The notes: generated by a model not told the origin, from the sequence alone. A DNA stretch of 64,000 nucleotides from Cephaloticoccus capnophilus (GCF_001580045.1 NZ_LSZP01000060.1:1-64000); one strand, 5' to 3'. Shown: positions 24,665-35,931, counted from the first letter of the stretch. Program-made: numbers and translations.

Positions 24665-27358
24665 CTAAGCCCTCCATTCGTGGCGGGGATAGCGGCGGGA
24701 GAGTTCGGCGCGGATTTTTGGATATTGCTCGCGCCAAAAACTCGTTAAGTCGTCGGTGATTTGGATGGGGCGTTGGTTCGGCGCGAGGACTTCGATTCGC
24801 ACCGGCACTCGGCCTTGGCCGAGAGTGAATTTTCCCTCCACATCATAGAGTTCTTGGATTCGTGCGCTGAGAATTGGCGGCCCCTCCGGCAGATAGCGCA
24901 GCCGCGCCCGCCCTCCCCTTCCGCTTCGTTGGCCATTTCCCATTACAAGCCGTTCGGGCAGGTAGAGGTCGAGTGCGGCGAGCTGCTCGGCAGAAAGCCA
25001 TTCGCGCAAAACGGGCATTACTGGCTTTTCGCGCACTGCCCGCGCCGAGCTTTCGCCGTAGCACAGTTGCTCAATCAAGGTCGCCCTATCCTCCTCGGTA
25101 ATCGGACTCGACTCCAGTTCGGGAAACCACTCCGCCAAGCGATTCACTCGGATAATCCATTGTTCCACCGCCTCATCCCAGTGTTTGAGTGCGATGCGGC
25201 CCGCCAGCACCTCGCGGGCAAGCAGGGCTGCCGCCTCACTCGGCGGCACTTCGTCGCCGCTCACTTTTGCTTCGAGCACGAGGTCGCGAAACCGCCGTTC
25301 GTGCCGCGCAACGACGCGCTTGGCGGCCTCGTCGTAGCCCACGCCCGTGGTCACCGAGTAGTCGCCCGGGAAAAGCTCCTCCAGCCACGCTTCCTCAATT
25401 TCAGTCGCGAGCCCGAGCAGCGTCGCGACTTCACCACGGCCGCCGACTTCGGTGATTTCGGCCACGACCAAAAGCGGGGCTTGCTGGCAGACACTTTCGC
25501 GTGAGAGCAGCCCGCGCCGCCCGTGCACGAGGTCGCAGCGCAGCGTCCCCGCATCGAGTCGCCGTGCGACTTGATCGGAAAACCCGGCTAGGACGCATTT
25601 ACGAAGTTCGCTTTCGGCCGCCGGGCCTGTCTCCAGTTCCAAGCCTTCTCGTTGGGCAATGTTCAAAAACTGTTGAAACACCGGGCCGACCTGTCGCGCC
25701 GCTTGGGCGTGAATCCCGAGTGCGCGGCAAAACTCCACATCGAACCTTGCCTCTGCGGCCGCTTCCCAAGCCCGCATCAAAAGCAAAAAATCGCTCGTGT
25801 GCGCCTCGCCAAGGCGTCGTTCGCGCTCGGCCTCCACCGACTTGGGAACGTTCTTGAGCAAGAAACTCCGGTCCTGAGTGAGCGCGGCCATGAGTGCGAC
25901 CTCGCGGACGCAGCCGCGTTTTTCGGCTTCGATAAGCATCCGCGCATAACGCGGGTGCAGCGGGAATCGGAGCATCCGCCGCCCCAGTTCGGTGATTTTT
26001 GAGTGCGCGTTTGCAGAGTCTTCACGCGAAACCCCGCCTAGGTCTTTTAGCAACTGCTCCGCGCGCATAAGTGCCGCCGGATTCGGCGGCTCAATCCACG
26101 GGAAGCCTGCAACATCCGCGATCCCGCTCGCTTTCAGCGTTAGGACGACCTCTGCAAGATCGAGCCGCTTGACCTCGGGCACTTCTTGCGGGGCGCGCCG
26201 CTCGTGTTCGCGCTGCGTCCAAAGCCGCAGGCAACGGCCCGGCGCAGTGCGCCCGGCGCGGCCCGCTCGCTGATCGGCACTGGCGATTGAGATTTTTTCG
26301 ACGAGCAAGGTATTGATTCCGCGATGCGGATCGTAGCGGGCGACTCGCGCCAGCCCGCTATCAATGACGAGCGTCACGCCCTCAATCGTGAGCGAAGTTT
26401 CGGCGACGTTGGTTGAAACGATGATTTTTCGGCGCGCGCCAGGTGCGGCACCGCCCGCGCTGCGCTCGAGCGCCCGGTCTTGTTCCGCAGCAGGCAAGTC
26501 GCCGTGGAGCGGAAAACACTCGAAATCCCTCAAAGCGCGCCGCGCCCCAATCGCCTGCACCGTCCGCCCAATTTCGTAGGCCCCGGGCATAAAAATGAGC
26601 ACATCGCCATCCGGCTGCGACCCGCCGCCATCGGACGCGCGCCGAGCAAGGGCCTCTTCAAGGTACTTTGCCGCAAGTTCCCAAACCGGCTCTGTATCGA
26701 AATTTACCGGACGCGGCAGGTACTCAATTTCGACCGGAAAACTCCGGCCTGCGGAAGTGAGCACCCGACACGGAGCGAGATAGGCTTCAAGTGTCGCGGT
26801 ATCCAGCGTGGCTGACATCACGATGAGCCGCAGATCGGGCCGCGTGCTGCGCTGGATTTGGAGCGCCCGCGCGAGCGTGATGTCGCCGTAAAGGTGCCGC
26901 TCGTGAAACTCGTCGAAAAGGATAGCCGACACGCCGCGTAACTCAGGATCGCCCAGCATTTGGCGCAGCAGCACGCCCTCGGTCACAAAGCGGATACGCG
27001 TCGCCGCTGAGGTCCGCGACTCTAGCCGGATTTGGTAGCCGACCGTTTCGCCGAGGGCGCTACCGAGCTCGGCGGCTACCCGCTTGGCGAGCATCCGCGT
27101 GGCTAAGCGGCGCGGCTGCAAAATGACGATTTGGCCGCCGCTCGCAGGGCCGCTAGCCTCGTTACCCGCCGAGTCGGCGAAGCCGTGCTTAAGTAAAATC
27201 TTCGGAATCTGTGTAGACTTTCCCGAACCAGTTGGGGCCTGCACCAGCACCCGCACGCCAGCGGGCTTCCCCACTGCGTCACTGGCTTCCGACGCGGCGC
27301 GCAACGCGGCGACGAGCGGTTCTTCCAATTCGTAAATCGGCAGGCTTAGCGGGTTCAT
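24665..27358 (-). CDS. hrpB: ATP-dependent helicase HrpB
   Basis: 897 residues from ATG 27358 (MNPLSLPIYELEE); an upstream in-frame ATG at 27544 would add an unlikely basic leader. DExH motifs in order: APTGSGKSTQIPK, QPRRLATRMLAKRVA, LFDEFHERHLYGD (motif II as DEFH, typical of HrpB), MSATLD, TNVAETSLTIEGV, QRAGRAGRTAPGRCLRLW. An HA2 domain follows, then an HrpB-specific C-terminal region ending with FWREQYPKIRAELSRRYPRHEW. It is a putative RNA helicase of unclear role. It is divergent from typA with about 205 bp between them. Confidence 0.93.
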   Translation of the reverse strand: MNPLSLPIYELEEPLVAALRAASEASDAVGKPAGVRVLVQAPTGSGKSTQIPKILLKHGFADSAGNEASGPASGGQIVILQPRRLATRMLAKRVAAELGSALGETVGYQIRLESRTSAATRIRFVTEGVLLRQMLGDPELRGVSAILFDEFHERHLYGDITLARALQIQRSTRPDLRLIVMSATLDTATLEAYLAPCRVLTSAGRSFPVEIEYLPRPVNFDTEPVWELAAKYLEEALARRASDGGGSQPDGDVLIFMPGAYEIGRTVQAIGARRALRDFECFPLHGDLPAAEQDRALERSAGGAAPGARRKIIVSTNVAETSLTIEGVTLVIDSGLARVARYDPHRGINTLLVEKISIASADQRAGRAGRTAPGRCLRLWTQREHERRAPQEVPEVKRLDLAEVVLTLKASGIADVAGFPWIEPPNPAALMRAEQLLKDLGGVSREDSANAHSKITELGRRMLRFPLHPRYARMLIEAEKRGCVREVALMAALTQDRSFLLKNVPKSVEAERERRLGEAHTSDFLLLMRAWEAAAEARFDVEFCRALGIHAQAARQVGPVFQQFLNIAQREGLELETGPAAESELRKCVLAGFSDQVARRLDAGTLRCDLVHGRRGLLSRESVCQQAPLLVVAEITEVGGRGEVATLLGLATEIEEAWLEELFPGDYSVTTGVGYDEAAKRVVARHERRFRDLVLEAKVSGDEVPPSEAAALLAREVLAGRIALKHWDEAVEQWIIRVNRLAEWFPELESSPITEEDRATLIEQLCYGESSARAVREKPVMPVLREWLSAEQLAALDLYLPERLVMGNGQRSGRGGRARLRYLPEGPPILSARIQELYDVEGKFTLGQGRVPVRIEVLAPNQRPIQITDDLTSFWREQYPKIRAELSRRYPRHEWRA

Positions 27359-27563
27359 TCGGACAAAGCCCCGATGACGCAGCGGCACCGCACTCGTGCA
27401 AAATAAATCGGCGTAATCCTCCGCAGTCTCTACGCAAAGCTCCGACAAGAAAAATGAGAGAAGTATTTGCGTAGTGGGATTGGGCTCCCGCAGCGTTTGC
27501 CCCTTTTTCAAAAAAAACGTCAACCGCCTACGCCTACACCGCATCGCAGCCTAGCCCAATCGC

Positions 27564-29396
<1,833 letters not shown>

Positions 29397-29442
29397 CCGA
29401 GCGCTCAGTGACGACTTCCCGTTTGGCACGCCGCTCGTTTTT

Positions 29443-29468
29443 GGCACGCCGCCCGCGGGCGGCGTGCC
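29443..29468. repeat. 26-bp perfect palindrome after typA
   Basis: GGCACGCCGCCCG followed by its exact reverse complement, with no loop. The first ten bases (GGCACGCCGC) also occur at 29425-29434, just upstream, after TTT. It lies between the convergent typA and phosphoesterase genes. It lacks a T-run downstream on either strand. Confidence 0.8.
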
Positions 29469-29541
29469 AGAGCGGCTAAGCTCGCCCCCGCCTTTCCGGC
29501 TGGGCGAGTCGCCAAATACACGGGTTTTTCACGCGGCTGCT

Positions 29542-30402
29542 CTATAGCTGCCGGTAGCTCTGCTCGGCCTCTTCGAGGCTGAGCGTGGGGCGGGCGGTTT
29601 TAAGCAAATTGAAGTGTCGCAAAAACGGAACGACCTGGGGCGCGCCCGTCGCGATCTCGCGCATAAACATCCGCCCAAGCACCCCCGCGCGCGCCGTGTA
29701 GCCGGTTTCTTGGCAACGGCGCAAGGTCGCCTCGACATCGTAAGCCACATTGCGGTGCTCCACGCGAATCGCAGCGGGGCGACCTGCTGCAGAGCGGCTG
29801 CGAGTGAGCACGCAAAACTGGGGACGCGGATGCCCATCGAGTGGCAGCCCCACCGCCCCCGTCGTCACAATCCGCCGCCTAGGCTCCTGCACTAGTCGCC
29901 GCCCGCGCCACTCACGCGTTGAGCAAAAATGATTGTGCGAACGCACAATCAGCGGCGGCGCATTTTGAGAAAACATCAGGTCAAGCGCCTCGCTTGGCGT
30001 GTGCGGCCAAATCGAGTCCGCATCGCTGCGCTGCGAGGCGTGGACGATGAGCAGCCCCGGCCAATCCCGCGAAGTCCACGAAAGCGGCAGCGCCGCAAGC
30101 TCGGCGCGCTGGGCCACGCTCAAGTTTTCCAGCGTGTAATGCAGCGGTGCAAATTGCGGCGTCGCCCAAACCGGGTCCGCACGCACGGTGCCGAAATCAA
30201 AAACATAACGCTCGTGATTCCCGCGCAGGACCGGACAGCCGAGCGACTTTACCCGCTCCCAGCAAAGCGCCGAATCCGGCCCGCCATCGACCACGTCCCC
30301 CGAAACCACGATTTGGTCGGGCGCAACCTGCTCAAGCTCGGCAAGCACCGCCTCCAATGCCGCCAAGTTGCCATGAATATCACCAATAACCGCAAGTCGC
30401 AT
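29542..30402 (-). CDS. calcineurin-like metallophosphoesterase
   Basis: About 286 residues from ATG 30402 (MRLAVIGDIHGN); longer in-frame starts up to 30504 exist but add nothing recognisable. Metallophosphoesterase blocks: GDIHGNLAALEAV, VVSGDVVDGGPDS, LRGNHERYV, LLIVHASQRSD and VRSHNHF, which together supply the two-metal site. It resembles YfcE/MJ0936-type cytoplasmic phosphodiesterases. The C-terminal part (RGGVLGRMFMREI and beyond) is not typical and may give specificity. The substrate is unknown. Confidence 0.85.
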   Translation of the reverse strand: MRLAVIGDIHGNLAALEAVLAELEQVAPDQIVVSGDVVDGGPDSALCWERVKSLGCPVLRGNHERYVFDFGTVRADPVWATPQFAPLHYTLENLSVAQRAELAALPLSWTSRDWPGLLIVHASQRSDADSIWPHTPSEALDLMFSQNAPPLIVRSHNHFCSTREWRGRRLVQEPRRRIVTTGAVGLPLDGHPRPQFCVLTRSRSAAGRPAAIRVEHRNVAYDVEATLRRCQETGYTARAGVLGRMFMREIATGAPQVVPFLRHFNLLKTARPTLSLEEAEQSYRQL

Positions 30403-30484
30403 AATCCCGCAGACACTCAGCGAGCGGGTATCCGCTGCGCCACTTCTTTTATGGCGCAAAGCCTCCGATAAAATACCTATGCCA

Positions 30485-30523
30485 AGAAAACCAAAAGCGC
30501 GCACCCGATTAGGTGTGCGCGCT
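30485..30523 (-). terminator. terminator after the redoxin gene
   Basis: On the reverse strand AGCGCGCAC..GTGCGCGCT forms a stem of 10 or more bp with a small loop and is followed by TTTTGGTTTTCTT. It ends the redoxin transcript before the phosphoesterase gene. Confidence 0.85.
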
Positions 30524-30540
30524 CTAAGTAAGCCAGCCGT

Positions 30541-30571
30541 GGCCTAGTAGTGGCCTAGTAGTGGCCTAGTG
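30541..30571. repeat. short tandem repeat, 11-bp unit x 3
   Basis: GGCCTAGTAGT occurs three times head to tail (the last copy incomplete), immediately before the redoxin stop codon region. It is probably slippage-generated. It contains CTAG in each unit. Confidence 0.8.
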
Positions 30572-30573
30572 AT

Positions 30574-31179
30574 TTAGTACTTAATCGTGCAGCCGTAAGG
30601 CAGAGTCACGGTGGTCGCTACAGGCTCACCGCGCCGGAGTGCATCGAGCGCACTCGTTACATAGTTCTCTGCCTTTTCAATGTCGCTCTGGCGAGTCGAG
30701 CGGATGCTATCAATCGCCCCATCGTAAGCGAGTGAGCCATCCGCAGTGATGATAAACAAATGCGGAGTCGTCTTAGCATCGTAGAGCCGCCCCACCGTGC
30801 CGTCCGGGTCGCGGAGATATGCGCTCGCCGCCGCTCCCGTACTCGCCTGCCACGCGCGCGCTTCGTCTGCGCTATAGTCGCCCTGTGCTTCGGGATGCGC
30901 CGAGTTGATAAGTAGCCAGACGACGCCTTCGGCGGTGGCGGCCTCTTGAGTCTTAGGCAAATTACCGCTCTCGTAGTGTTTTACGACAAAGGGGCATTCG
31001 GGATTCACCCACTCGAGGATGACAGTCTTACCGCGATAGTCGGAGAGCCTATGCGTATGACCGTCGATGTCTGTAAGGGTGAAGTCAGGAGCGGCCGCAC
31101 CAATTTCGACACGGGCGCTTGCTAGAGAGGCGAGCCCAAGGCTCGCCGCGAGGAGGCTGATAAGTGTTTTCAATTTCAT
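30574..31179 (-). CDS. exported redoxin / thioredoxin-fold protein
   Basis: 201 residues with a clear signal peptide (MKLKTLISLLAASLGLASLASA). The AhpC/TSA-redoxin fold follows: IGAAAPDFTLTDIDGHTHRLSDYRGKTVILEW, NPECPFVVKHY with a single peroxidatic-type Cys, and TTPHLFIITADGSLAYDGAIDS. A second Cys near the C-terminus (LPYGCTIKY) may be the partner for a disulfide. It is likely a periplasmic thiol-disulfide or peroxide-handling protein. It has its own terminator downstream and is divergent from the exosortase gene. Confidence 0.85.
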   Translation of the reverse strand: MKLKTLISLLAASLGLASLASARVEIGAAAPDFTLTDIDGHTHRLSDYRGKTVILEWVNPECPFVVKHYESGNLPKTQEAATAEGVVWLLINSAHPEAQGDYSADEARAWQASTGAAASAYLRDPDGTVGRLYDAKTTPHLFIITADGSLAYDGAIDSIRSTRQSDIEKAENYVTSALDALRRGEPVATTVTLPYGCTIKY

Positions 31180-31340
31180 GGTCGGACAGTAGGAGAGCGA
31201 AGACTGCTAACGCGCTTTGCGGAAGATGCGAACCCATCACGCGGTTTTTTCTTAGTTTTGGGCGGCTTTTACGGATCACCCCTAGCTTGCCCAACTACGT
31301 AGAGTGAGCTTCACTCGCCCCCGCTTCGCCGAAACTTCTT

Positions 31341-32993
31341 ATGACTTTCGCCTCCGGCATTTCCATTTTTCAAAAGCTCCCGCTGCTGCTTCGCATCAGC
31401 TTGGTCATGTTGCTATGCCTGTTGGGAGGTAATATCGCGTTACTCTGGCCGCACTGGCGGACAAACCCCGACCTATCACACGGCTTCTTCGTCCCGATTC
31501 TATTTTTCCTGCTGCTGCGCGAAGGGATGCAGCAACCCCGTCCGCGCTATCTCCCCGCTCACTGGCTAAAAACGCTTGCGACGCTCGGGCTCCTCACTGG
31601 AGGGCTGCTCGCAATCCTAGCAGGCGGCCTCTATTCGGCCGCGGTCGGCTGGAGTCACTCGCTCGTCGTATTTACGATGACGGCGGGCGGCTGCATGCTA
31701 CTGTGCGCGACGCTCCTCGTGCTTTCGGATACACGTTGGCGGCTCGTCCCCTTTTGCTGGCCAGTGCTCGTAGGGATCGGGCTGTGGCTGCTGTGTGCTC
31801 CGATTCCGCCCGGCACTTACAGCCGCCTCATCGTCGCGCTACAACTCATGGTGACTGAGCACGTAATCACCGCGCTGCACTTGCTCGGCATCATCGCCAC
31901 TCAACAGGGTAACATTATCGAGCTGGCGACTACCCAAGTCGGTATCGAGGAAGCGTGCAGCGGCGTACGCAGCCTAATCTCCTGCGTCTTCGCGGGCTTC
32001 TTTTTCTCGGCAAGTCTCGTGCGGCAAACGTGGGCGCGCGTGCTCATCATCGGCCTGTCGGCACCGCTGGCACTCGTCATGAACTTCCTGCGCTCGCTGA
32101 CGCTTACCCTCATGGCCAACGCCGAGATGGACATCACCGGCACCCTGCACGACGTGACCGGCTTCGCCGTCCTCGGCATCACTGCCGCGCTCCTTAGCGG
32201 GCTCGCGATCCTTCTCGACCGCCCTGGGCCCGAAGCGCTTGCCGACTCGGAAAAACCCTCCTCCGAAGCAGCACCCGCTCGGGACAAGCCCGCCCGTACT
32301 CCTCGCCTTTTCCCCAAGCTCGACTCACTCGGGCTCGCCTCCGGGCTCGGGCTTACCTGCTTACTCGTACTCGGGTTTATCCTCCTGACTCGCGCTCCTG
32401 AGGAAAGCGCCCAGCAGCCGGATTTATTGGAGCTGCTCCCAAGCCGCGCGGCAGGCTGGCAGGTCAACGCAAACCCAAAGCTCTACCAATTCAGCGGCGT
32501 GCTCCAAACCGAGAACCTCGCCGAGCGCACCTATCGCAAGAGAACCGAAGATGGCCGCGACCTGCAGATCACCATCTACCTCGCCTATTGGGAGCCCGGC
32601 AGCACCTCGGTCAGTCAAGTCGCCATGCACACGCCCGATGCCTGCTGGCCAGGCGCGGGCTGGACGCTCGTCGAGGACGGCACACGCCCCCGCGAGGCCC
32701 TTCGCCTCGCCGGTGATCAAAGCCTGCCCACCGCCGAAGCTCGCCATTTTAAAAACGGCAACTACCCGCAGTACGTCTGGTTCTGGCATCTCTACGGTGG
32801 TCGCCCAATCGCGTACGAAGATCCCCGCTCGCCCGTCCGCCTGCTCAAGCAAGCCTGGCAACACGGCTTTAGCCGTAACGGCAGCCAATGCTTCATCCGC
32901 GTGTCGTCCAACTACCCTTGGGAAACCCTCAAAGACGAACCGCTGCTAAACGAAGTATTTGAAAACCTGCGCCCACTCGGCCTCGACGCCTGA
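31341..32993 (+). CDS. exosortase fused to EpsI-like domain
   Basis: 550 residues. The N-terminal half has about eight to nine membrane segments and the exosortase catalytic triad: Cys206 in [10 protein letters not shown], Arg251 in NFLRSL and His270 in LHDVTGF. After one more membrane segment (about 330-350) a periplasmic EpsI/DUF3485-type domain follows, with [10 protein letters not shown] and [12 protein letters not shown]. Exosortases cut PEP-CTERM proteins and attach them to a surface polymer; EpsI-like domains often accompany them. The only PEP-CTERM protein in the window is the 1346-residue product at 44305. The gene stands alone between divergent and terminator-separated neighbours. 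Confidence 0.92.
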   Translation: MTFASGISIFQKLPLLLRISLVMLLCLLGGNIALLWPHWRTNPDLSHGFFVPILFFLLLREGMQQPRPRYLPAHWLKTLATLGLLTGGLLAILAGGLYSAAVGWSHSLVVFTMTAGGCMLLCATLLVLSDTRWRLVPFCWPVLVGIGLWLLCAPIPPGTYSRLIVALQLMVTEHVITALHLLGIIATQQGNIIELATTQVGIEEACSGVRSLISCVFAGFFFSASLVRQTWARVLIIGLSAPLALVMNFLRSLTLTLMANAEMDITGTLHDVTGFAVLGITAALLSGLAILLDRPGPEALADSEKPSSEAAPARDKPARTPRLFPKLDSLGLASGLGLTCLLVLGFILLTRAPEESAQQPDLLELLPSRAAGWQVNANPKLYQFSGVLQTENLAERTYRKRTEDGRDLQITIYLAYWEPGSTSVSQVAMHTPDACWPGAGWTLVEDGTRPREALRLAGDQSLPTAEARHFKNGNYPQYVWFWHLYGGRPIAYEDPRSPVRLLKQAWQHGFSRNGSQCFIRVSSNYPWETLKDEPLLNEVFENLRPLGLDA

Positions 32994-33051
32994 GCCGGCG
33001 GATAGCCGCGGGAAACGGGTTGGGTTGGGCGGGCGCATCTTGTCGCGGCAG

Positions 33052-33096
33052 CGCAGCCGCAGGCTGTTTTTTGATCCGGGGCGCTGTGCCCCTTTT
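33052..33096 (+). terminator. two consecutive terminator hairpins after the exosortase gene
   Basis: CAGCC-GCA-GGCTG (33054-33066) is followed by TTTTTTG. GGGGC-GCTGT-GCCCC (33078-33092) is followed by TTTTGG. The first has the same GCA centre as the micro-palindromes elsewhere in the window. Confidence 0.8.
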
Positions 33097-33122
33097 GGAA
33101 TGGACGGGAGGGCAGTCGTCCC

Positions 33123-33141
33123 TAGAGGCTGCGCGCCTCTA
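33123..33141 (+). repeat. micro-palindrome at fabV start (TAGAGGC-TGCGC-GCCTCTA)
   Basis: Perfect 7-bp stem with loop TGCGC. Its last base is the A of the fabV start codon, so the whole ribosome-binding region sits in the hairpin. No Shine-Dalgarno-like sequence lies outside it. Confidence 0.7.
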
Positions 33142-34325
33142 TGATTATCAAACCCAAGGTTCGTGGCTTCGTTTGTGTTACCGCTCACCCCGAGGGCTGC
33201 GCCGCCCATGTCCAAGAGTGGATTGATTACGTAAAAGCCCAGCCGTCGATTCAAGGCGGCCCAAAAAAAGTTTTAGTCATCGGCTCCTCGACCGGCTACG
33301 GCCTCGCCTCGCGCCTCTCACTCGCCTTTGGCGCCCGCGCCGCGACCCTAGGCGTCTTCTTCGAGCGCCCTTCCGAAGAAGGCCGCCCCGCAACCCCTGG
33401 CTGGTACAACACCATCGCCTTCACCAAAGCGGCCCGCGCCGACGGCCTCTATGCCCGCAACATCATGGGCGATGCCTTTTCCGACGAAATTAAGGCACAA
33501 ACCATCGACGCCATCAAAGCCGACCTCGGCCAAGTCGACCTCGTTGTTTACTCGCTCGCCTCGCCCCGCCGTACGCATCCGAAGACTGGCGCCGTCCACA
33601 AATCCTGCCTCAAACCACTCGGCGCACCTTACACCAATAAAACCGTCGATACCGACAAAGGCATCGTCAGCAGCATCACCATCGAGCCCGCCGACGAAGC
33701 CGAAGTCGCCGACACCGTCGCCGTCATGGGTGGCGAAGACTGGGAGCTGTGGATTGACGCGCTCCGCGCTGCCGGAGTGCTCGCCCCCGGTGCGCAATCG
33801 CTCGCCTACTCCTACATCGGCCCAGAAGTCACTTGGCCTATTTATCAAAACGGCACCATCGGCATGGCCAAAAACGACCTCAGCCGCGCCGCCAAAGCCA
33901 TCGATGCAAAACTCAGCCCCAGCGGCGGTCGCGCCTTCATCTCGGTAAACAAAGCTCTCGTTACCCAAGCCAGCTCAGCCATCCCGGTCGTCCCGCTCTA
34001 CATCTCCATCCTCTACAAAGTGATGAAAGCCGCGGGCCTCCACGAAGGCTGCATTGAGCAAATGCACCGACTCTTTGCGACCCAAGTCTACAACGGCCAC
34101 ACTCCCACTTTCGACGAAGCGGGCCGCGTGCGAATCGACGATCTCGAGATGCGGCCCGAAATCCAAGCCGCCGTCGCTGCACTTTGGCCCACGATTACGA
34201 CCGAAAACCTCGAGTCCGAAACTGACATCGCAGGCTATCGCACCGAGTTCCTAAAACTCTTCGGCTTCGGCCTAAACGGCGTAAACTACGACGCCGAAAC
34301 CGAGCCGCACATCCCGCTGATTTAA
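33141..34325 (+). CDS. fabV: enoyl-ACP reductase FabV
   Basis: 394 residues, full length. The Rossmann motif VLVIGSSTGYGLASR is at about residues 45-59. The FabV active-site spacing Y-x8-K is visible in PIYQNGTIGMAK. Family motifs VVYSLASPRR and RIDDLEM are present. It reduces trans-2-enoyl-ACP to acyl-ACP with NADH, the last step of each elongation round. fabF, another step of the cycle, lies at 55181. FabV enzymes tolerate triclosan. The start is embedded in a hairpin (33123-33141), so translation may be weak or regulated. Confidence 0.95.
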   Translation: MIIKPKVRGFVCVTAHPEGCAAHVQEWIDYVKAQPSIQGGPKKVLVIGSSTGYGLASRLSLAFGARAATLGVFFERPSEEGRPATPGWYNTIAFTKAARADGLYARNIMGDAFSDEIKAQTIDAIKADLGQVDLVVYSLASPRRTHPKTGAVHKSCLKPLGAPYTNKTVDTDKGIVSSITIEPADEAEVADTVAVMGGEDWELWIDALRAAGVLAPGAQSLAYSYIGPEVTWPIYQNGTIGMAKNDLSRAAKAIDAKLSPSGGRAFISVNKALVTQASSAIPVVPLYISILYKVMKAAGLHEGCIEQMHRLFATQVYNGHTPTFDEAGRVRIDDLEMRPEIQAAVAALWPTITTENLESETDIAGYRTEFLKLFGFGLNGVNYDAETEPHIPLI

Positions 34326-34360
34326 GGGAGGAGCCACACGCCAACTATTCAGCATTTCGC

Positions 34361-34400
34361 AACGCCGCGTGGGCTTACGAGCCACGCGGCGTTTGTTTTC
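34361..34400. terminator. terminator between fabV and the MFS gene
   Basis: Stem AACGCCGCGTGG/CCACGCGGCGTT with loop GCTTACGAG, followed by TGTTTTC on the + strand. It serves convergent genes. Confidence 0.88.
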
Positions 34401-34409
34401 CGGCCTTCC

Positions 34410-35747
34410 TTAATGCCTCGCAGCACCGGGATCCTTAGGCAGTAGCCCCGCCAAGAGCCCGATCAGCGGCAGCCACGCGCAGATCTGGAACACCGTCTCG
34501 ATGCTCGTCGCGTCGGCCAGCCGCCCCAAGAGGGCCGAGCCGAGCCCGCCCGCCCCAAAGGCGAAGCCAAAAAACAAGCCCGAGACCAAGCCCACTCGCC
34601 CGGGAATCAGTTCCTGAGCGTAGACCAATATCGCTGAAAAGGCCGAGGCGAGGACTACGCCAATCACAACCGTTAGCGCGACCATCGCCCAAAGCGTATC
34701 GACTTGCGGCAGTGCCAGCGAGAAGGGAGCCGAGCCCAGAATTGACGCCCAGATGACTTGTTTGCGCCCTACCCGATCACCGACCAAGCCGCCGATGATC
34801 GTCCCCGCCGCGACCGCAAACAGAAATGCGAACAAACAAAGCTGCGCACCATAAACCGAAAGCCCCAGCTTATCGATTAGGTAAAAGGTGTAGTAGTTGC
34901 TGATACTCACCATGTAGAAGTATTTGGAAAAGATCAGCACGAGCAGGACGCCTACGACCCACGCCGTCTTAGCAACACTCGCAGACGGCTTCACTCTACG
35001 TGCTCCCGTTGGTCGCAGCGCAGGCTCACTTCCGCCCGATGCTCGCTTCGGCTGCCGTTCGGCTTTGTTTCCTAAAAACCCAGCATACCAATTCCCCGCC
35101 CAGCCGAGGACTGCGATGCCAAGCAACGCGACGAGACCGAACCACAGCACCGCCCCCTGCCCCCGCGCCACGACTAGCATCGCCGCCAGCGGGCCAAACG
35201 ACGACCCGAGATTACCGCCCACTTGGAAAAACGATTGGGCAAACCCATGCCGCCCGCCCGAAGCGAGCCTCGCCACCCGAGACGCCTCCGGGTGAAAAAT
35301 CGCCGACCCCGTCCCGATTAATGCAACGGACGCGATAATCACGCCGTAGCTCCACGCCTGCGACAGGAGCACCAGCCCCACCAGCGTAATCCCCATCCCG
35401 ATCGCCAGTGAGTAAGGCCTCGGTCGCTTATCGGTATACGCTCCCACCACAGGCTGAAGCAGCGAACCCGCGAGTTGGAAAACAAAGGTGATAAGCCCAA
35501 TTTGCGTATAGTTCAGCGCAAACGCGTCCTTGAGCACCGGATACATCGCCAGCGGCAGCGTCTGAATCGTGTCATTGAGCAAGTGCCCGACGCTCAGCGC
35601 GCTTAAGACAGGCATCACCAATGCCGCTCGATCTGCCTCCGCCCGCGTGCCTACAGCCCTCGCCGCCGCCCTCGCGGATGCACCGCTCGCCGCCGACCGC
35701 GCAGATGCACCGTTCGCTGCCACGTCACTATTCCGAGTCGCTTCCAT
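34410..35747 (-). CDS. MFS transporter, Fsr (fosmidomycin resistance)-like
   Basis: About 445 residues from ATG 35747 (MEATRNSD); a longer start at 35843 adds a basic leader. An Ala/Arg-rich N-terminal tail of about 45 residues precedes twelve membrane segments: SVGHLLNDTIQTLPLAMYP, LLQPVVGAYTDKRP, GTGSAIFHPEASRVA and GGLVGDRVGRKQVIW. These match the Fsr group of drug exporters. The central loop (GNKAERQPKRASGGSEPALR) is longer than usual and may carry a repeat-derived insertion. The natural substrate is unknown. Confidence 0.85.
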   Translation of the reverse strand: MEATRNSDVAANGASARSAASGASARAAARAVGTRAEADRAALVMPVLSALSVGHLLNDTIQTLPLAMYPVLKDAFALNYTQIGLITFVFQLAGSLLQPVVGAYTDKRPRPYSLAIGMGITLVGLVLLSQAWSYGVIIASVALIGTGSAIFHPEASRVARLASGGRHGFAQSFFQVGGNLGSSFGPLAAMLVVARGQGAVLWFGLVALLGIAVLGWAGNWYAGFLGNKAERQPKRASGGSEPALRPTGARRVKPSASVAKTAWVVGVLLVLIFSKYFYMVSISNYYTFYLIDKLGLSVYGAQLCLFAFLFAVAAGTIIGGLVGDRVGRKQVIWASILGSAPFSLALPQVDTLWAMVALTVVIGVVLASAFSAILVYAQELIPGRVGLVSGLFFGFAFGAGGLGSALLGRLADATSIETVFQICAWLPLIGLLAGLLPKDPGAARH

Positions 35748-35911
35748 AAGAAAGCGCGCAGCGTGGGATGCTTTTTCCCCTTCGCAAAAGTGAAAACCAC
35801 GTCTTTGAGCGAAGCGTCGTGCCCCCGCCACCACTTCGAGCACGGAAGGCCCAGCCTCAGCAGGGAGAAACTGGCTGCTTGCCTCATTTTGTCGTGCGAG
35901 CGTGAGTGGCT

Positions 35912-35926
35912 GCGCTCACTGAGCGC
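35912..35926. repeat. micro-palindrome GCGCTC-ACT-GAGCGC before parA
   Basis: Perfect 6-bp stem around ACT, ending five bases before the parA start codon. It is the ACT/AGT-centre class also seen at 14098 and 43987. It would occupy the ribosome-binding region of parA. Confidence 0.7.
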
Positions 35927-35931
35927 GCCTC

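Noticed and set aside
30541-30571. Three 11-bp repeats as a CRISPR-like array
   Set aside because: Units are directly adjacent without spacers and are too short; simple tandem repeat.
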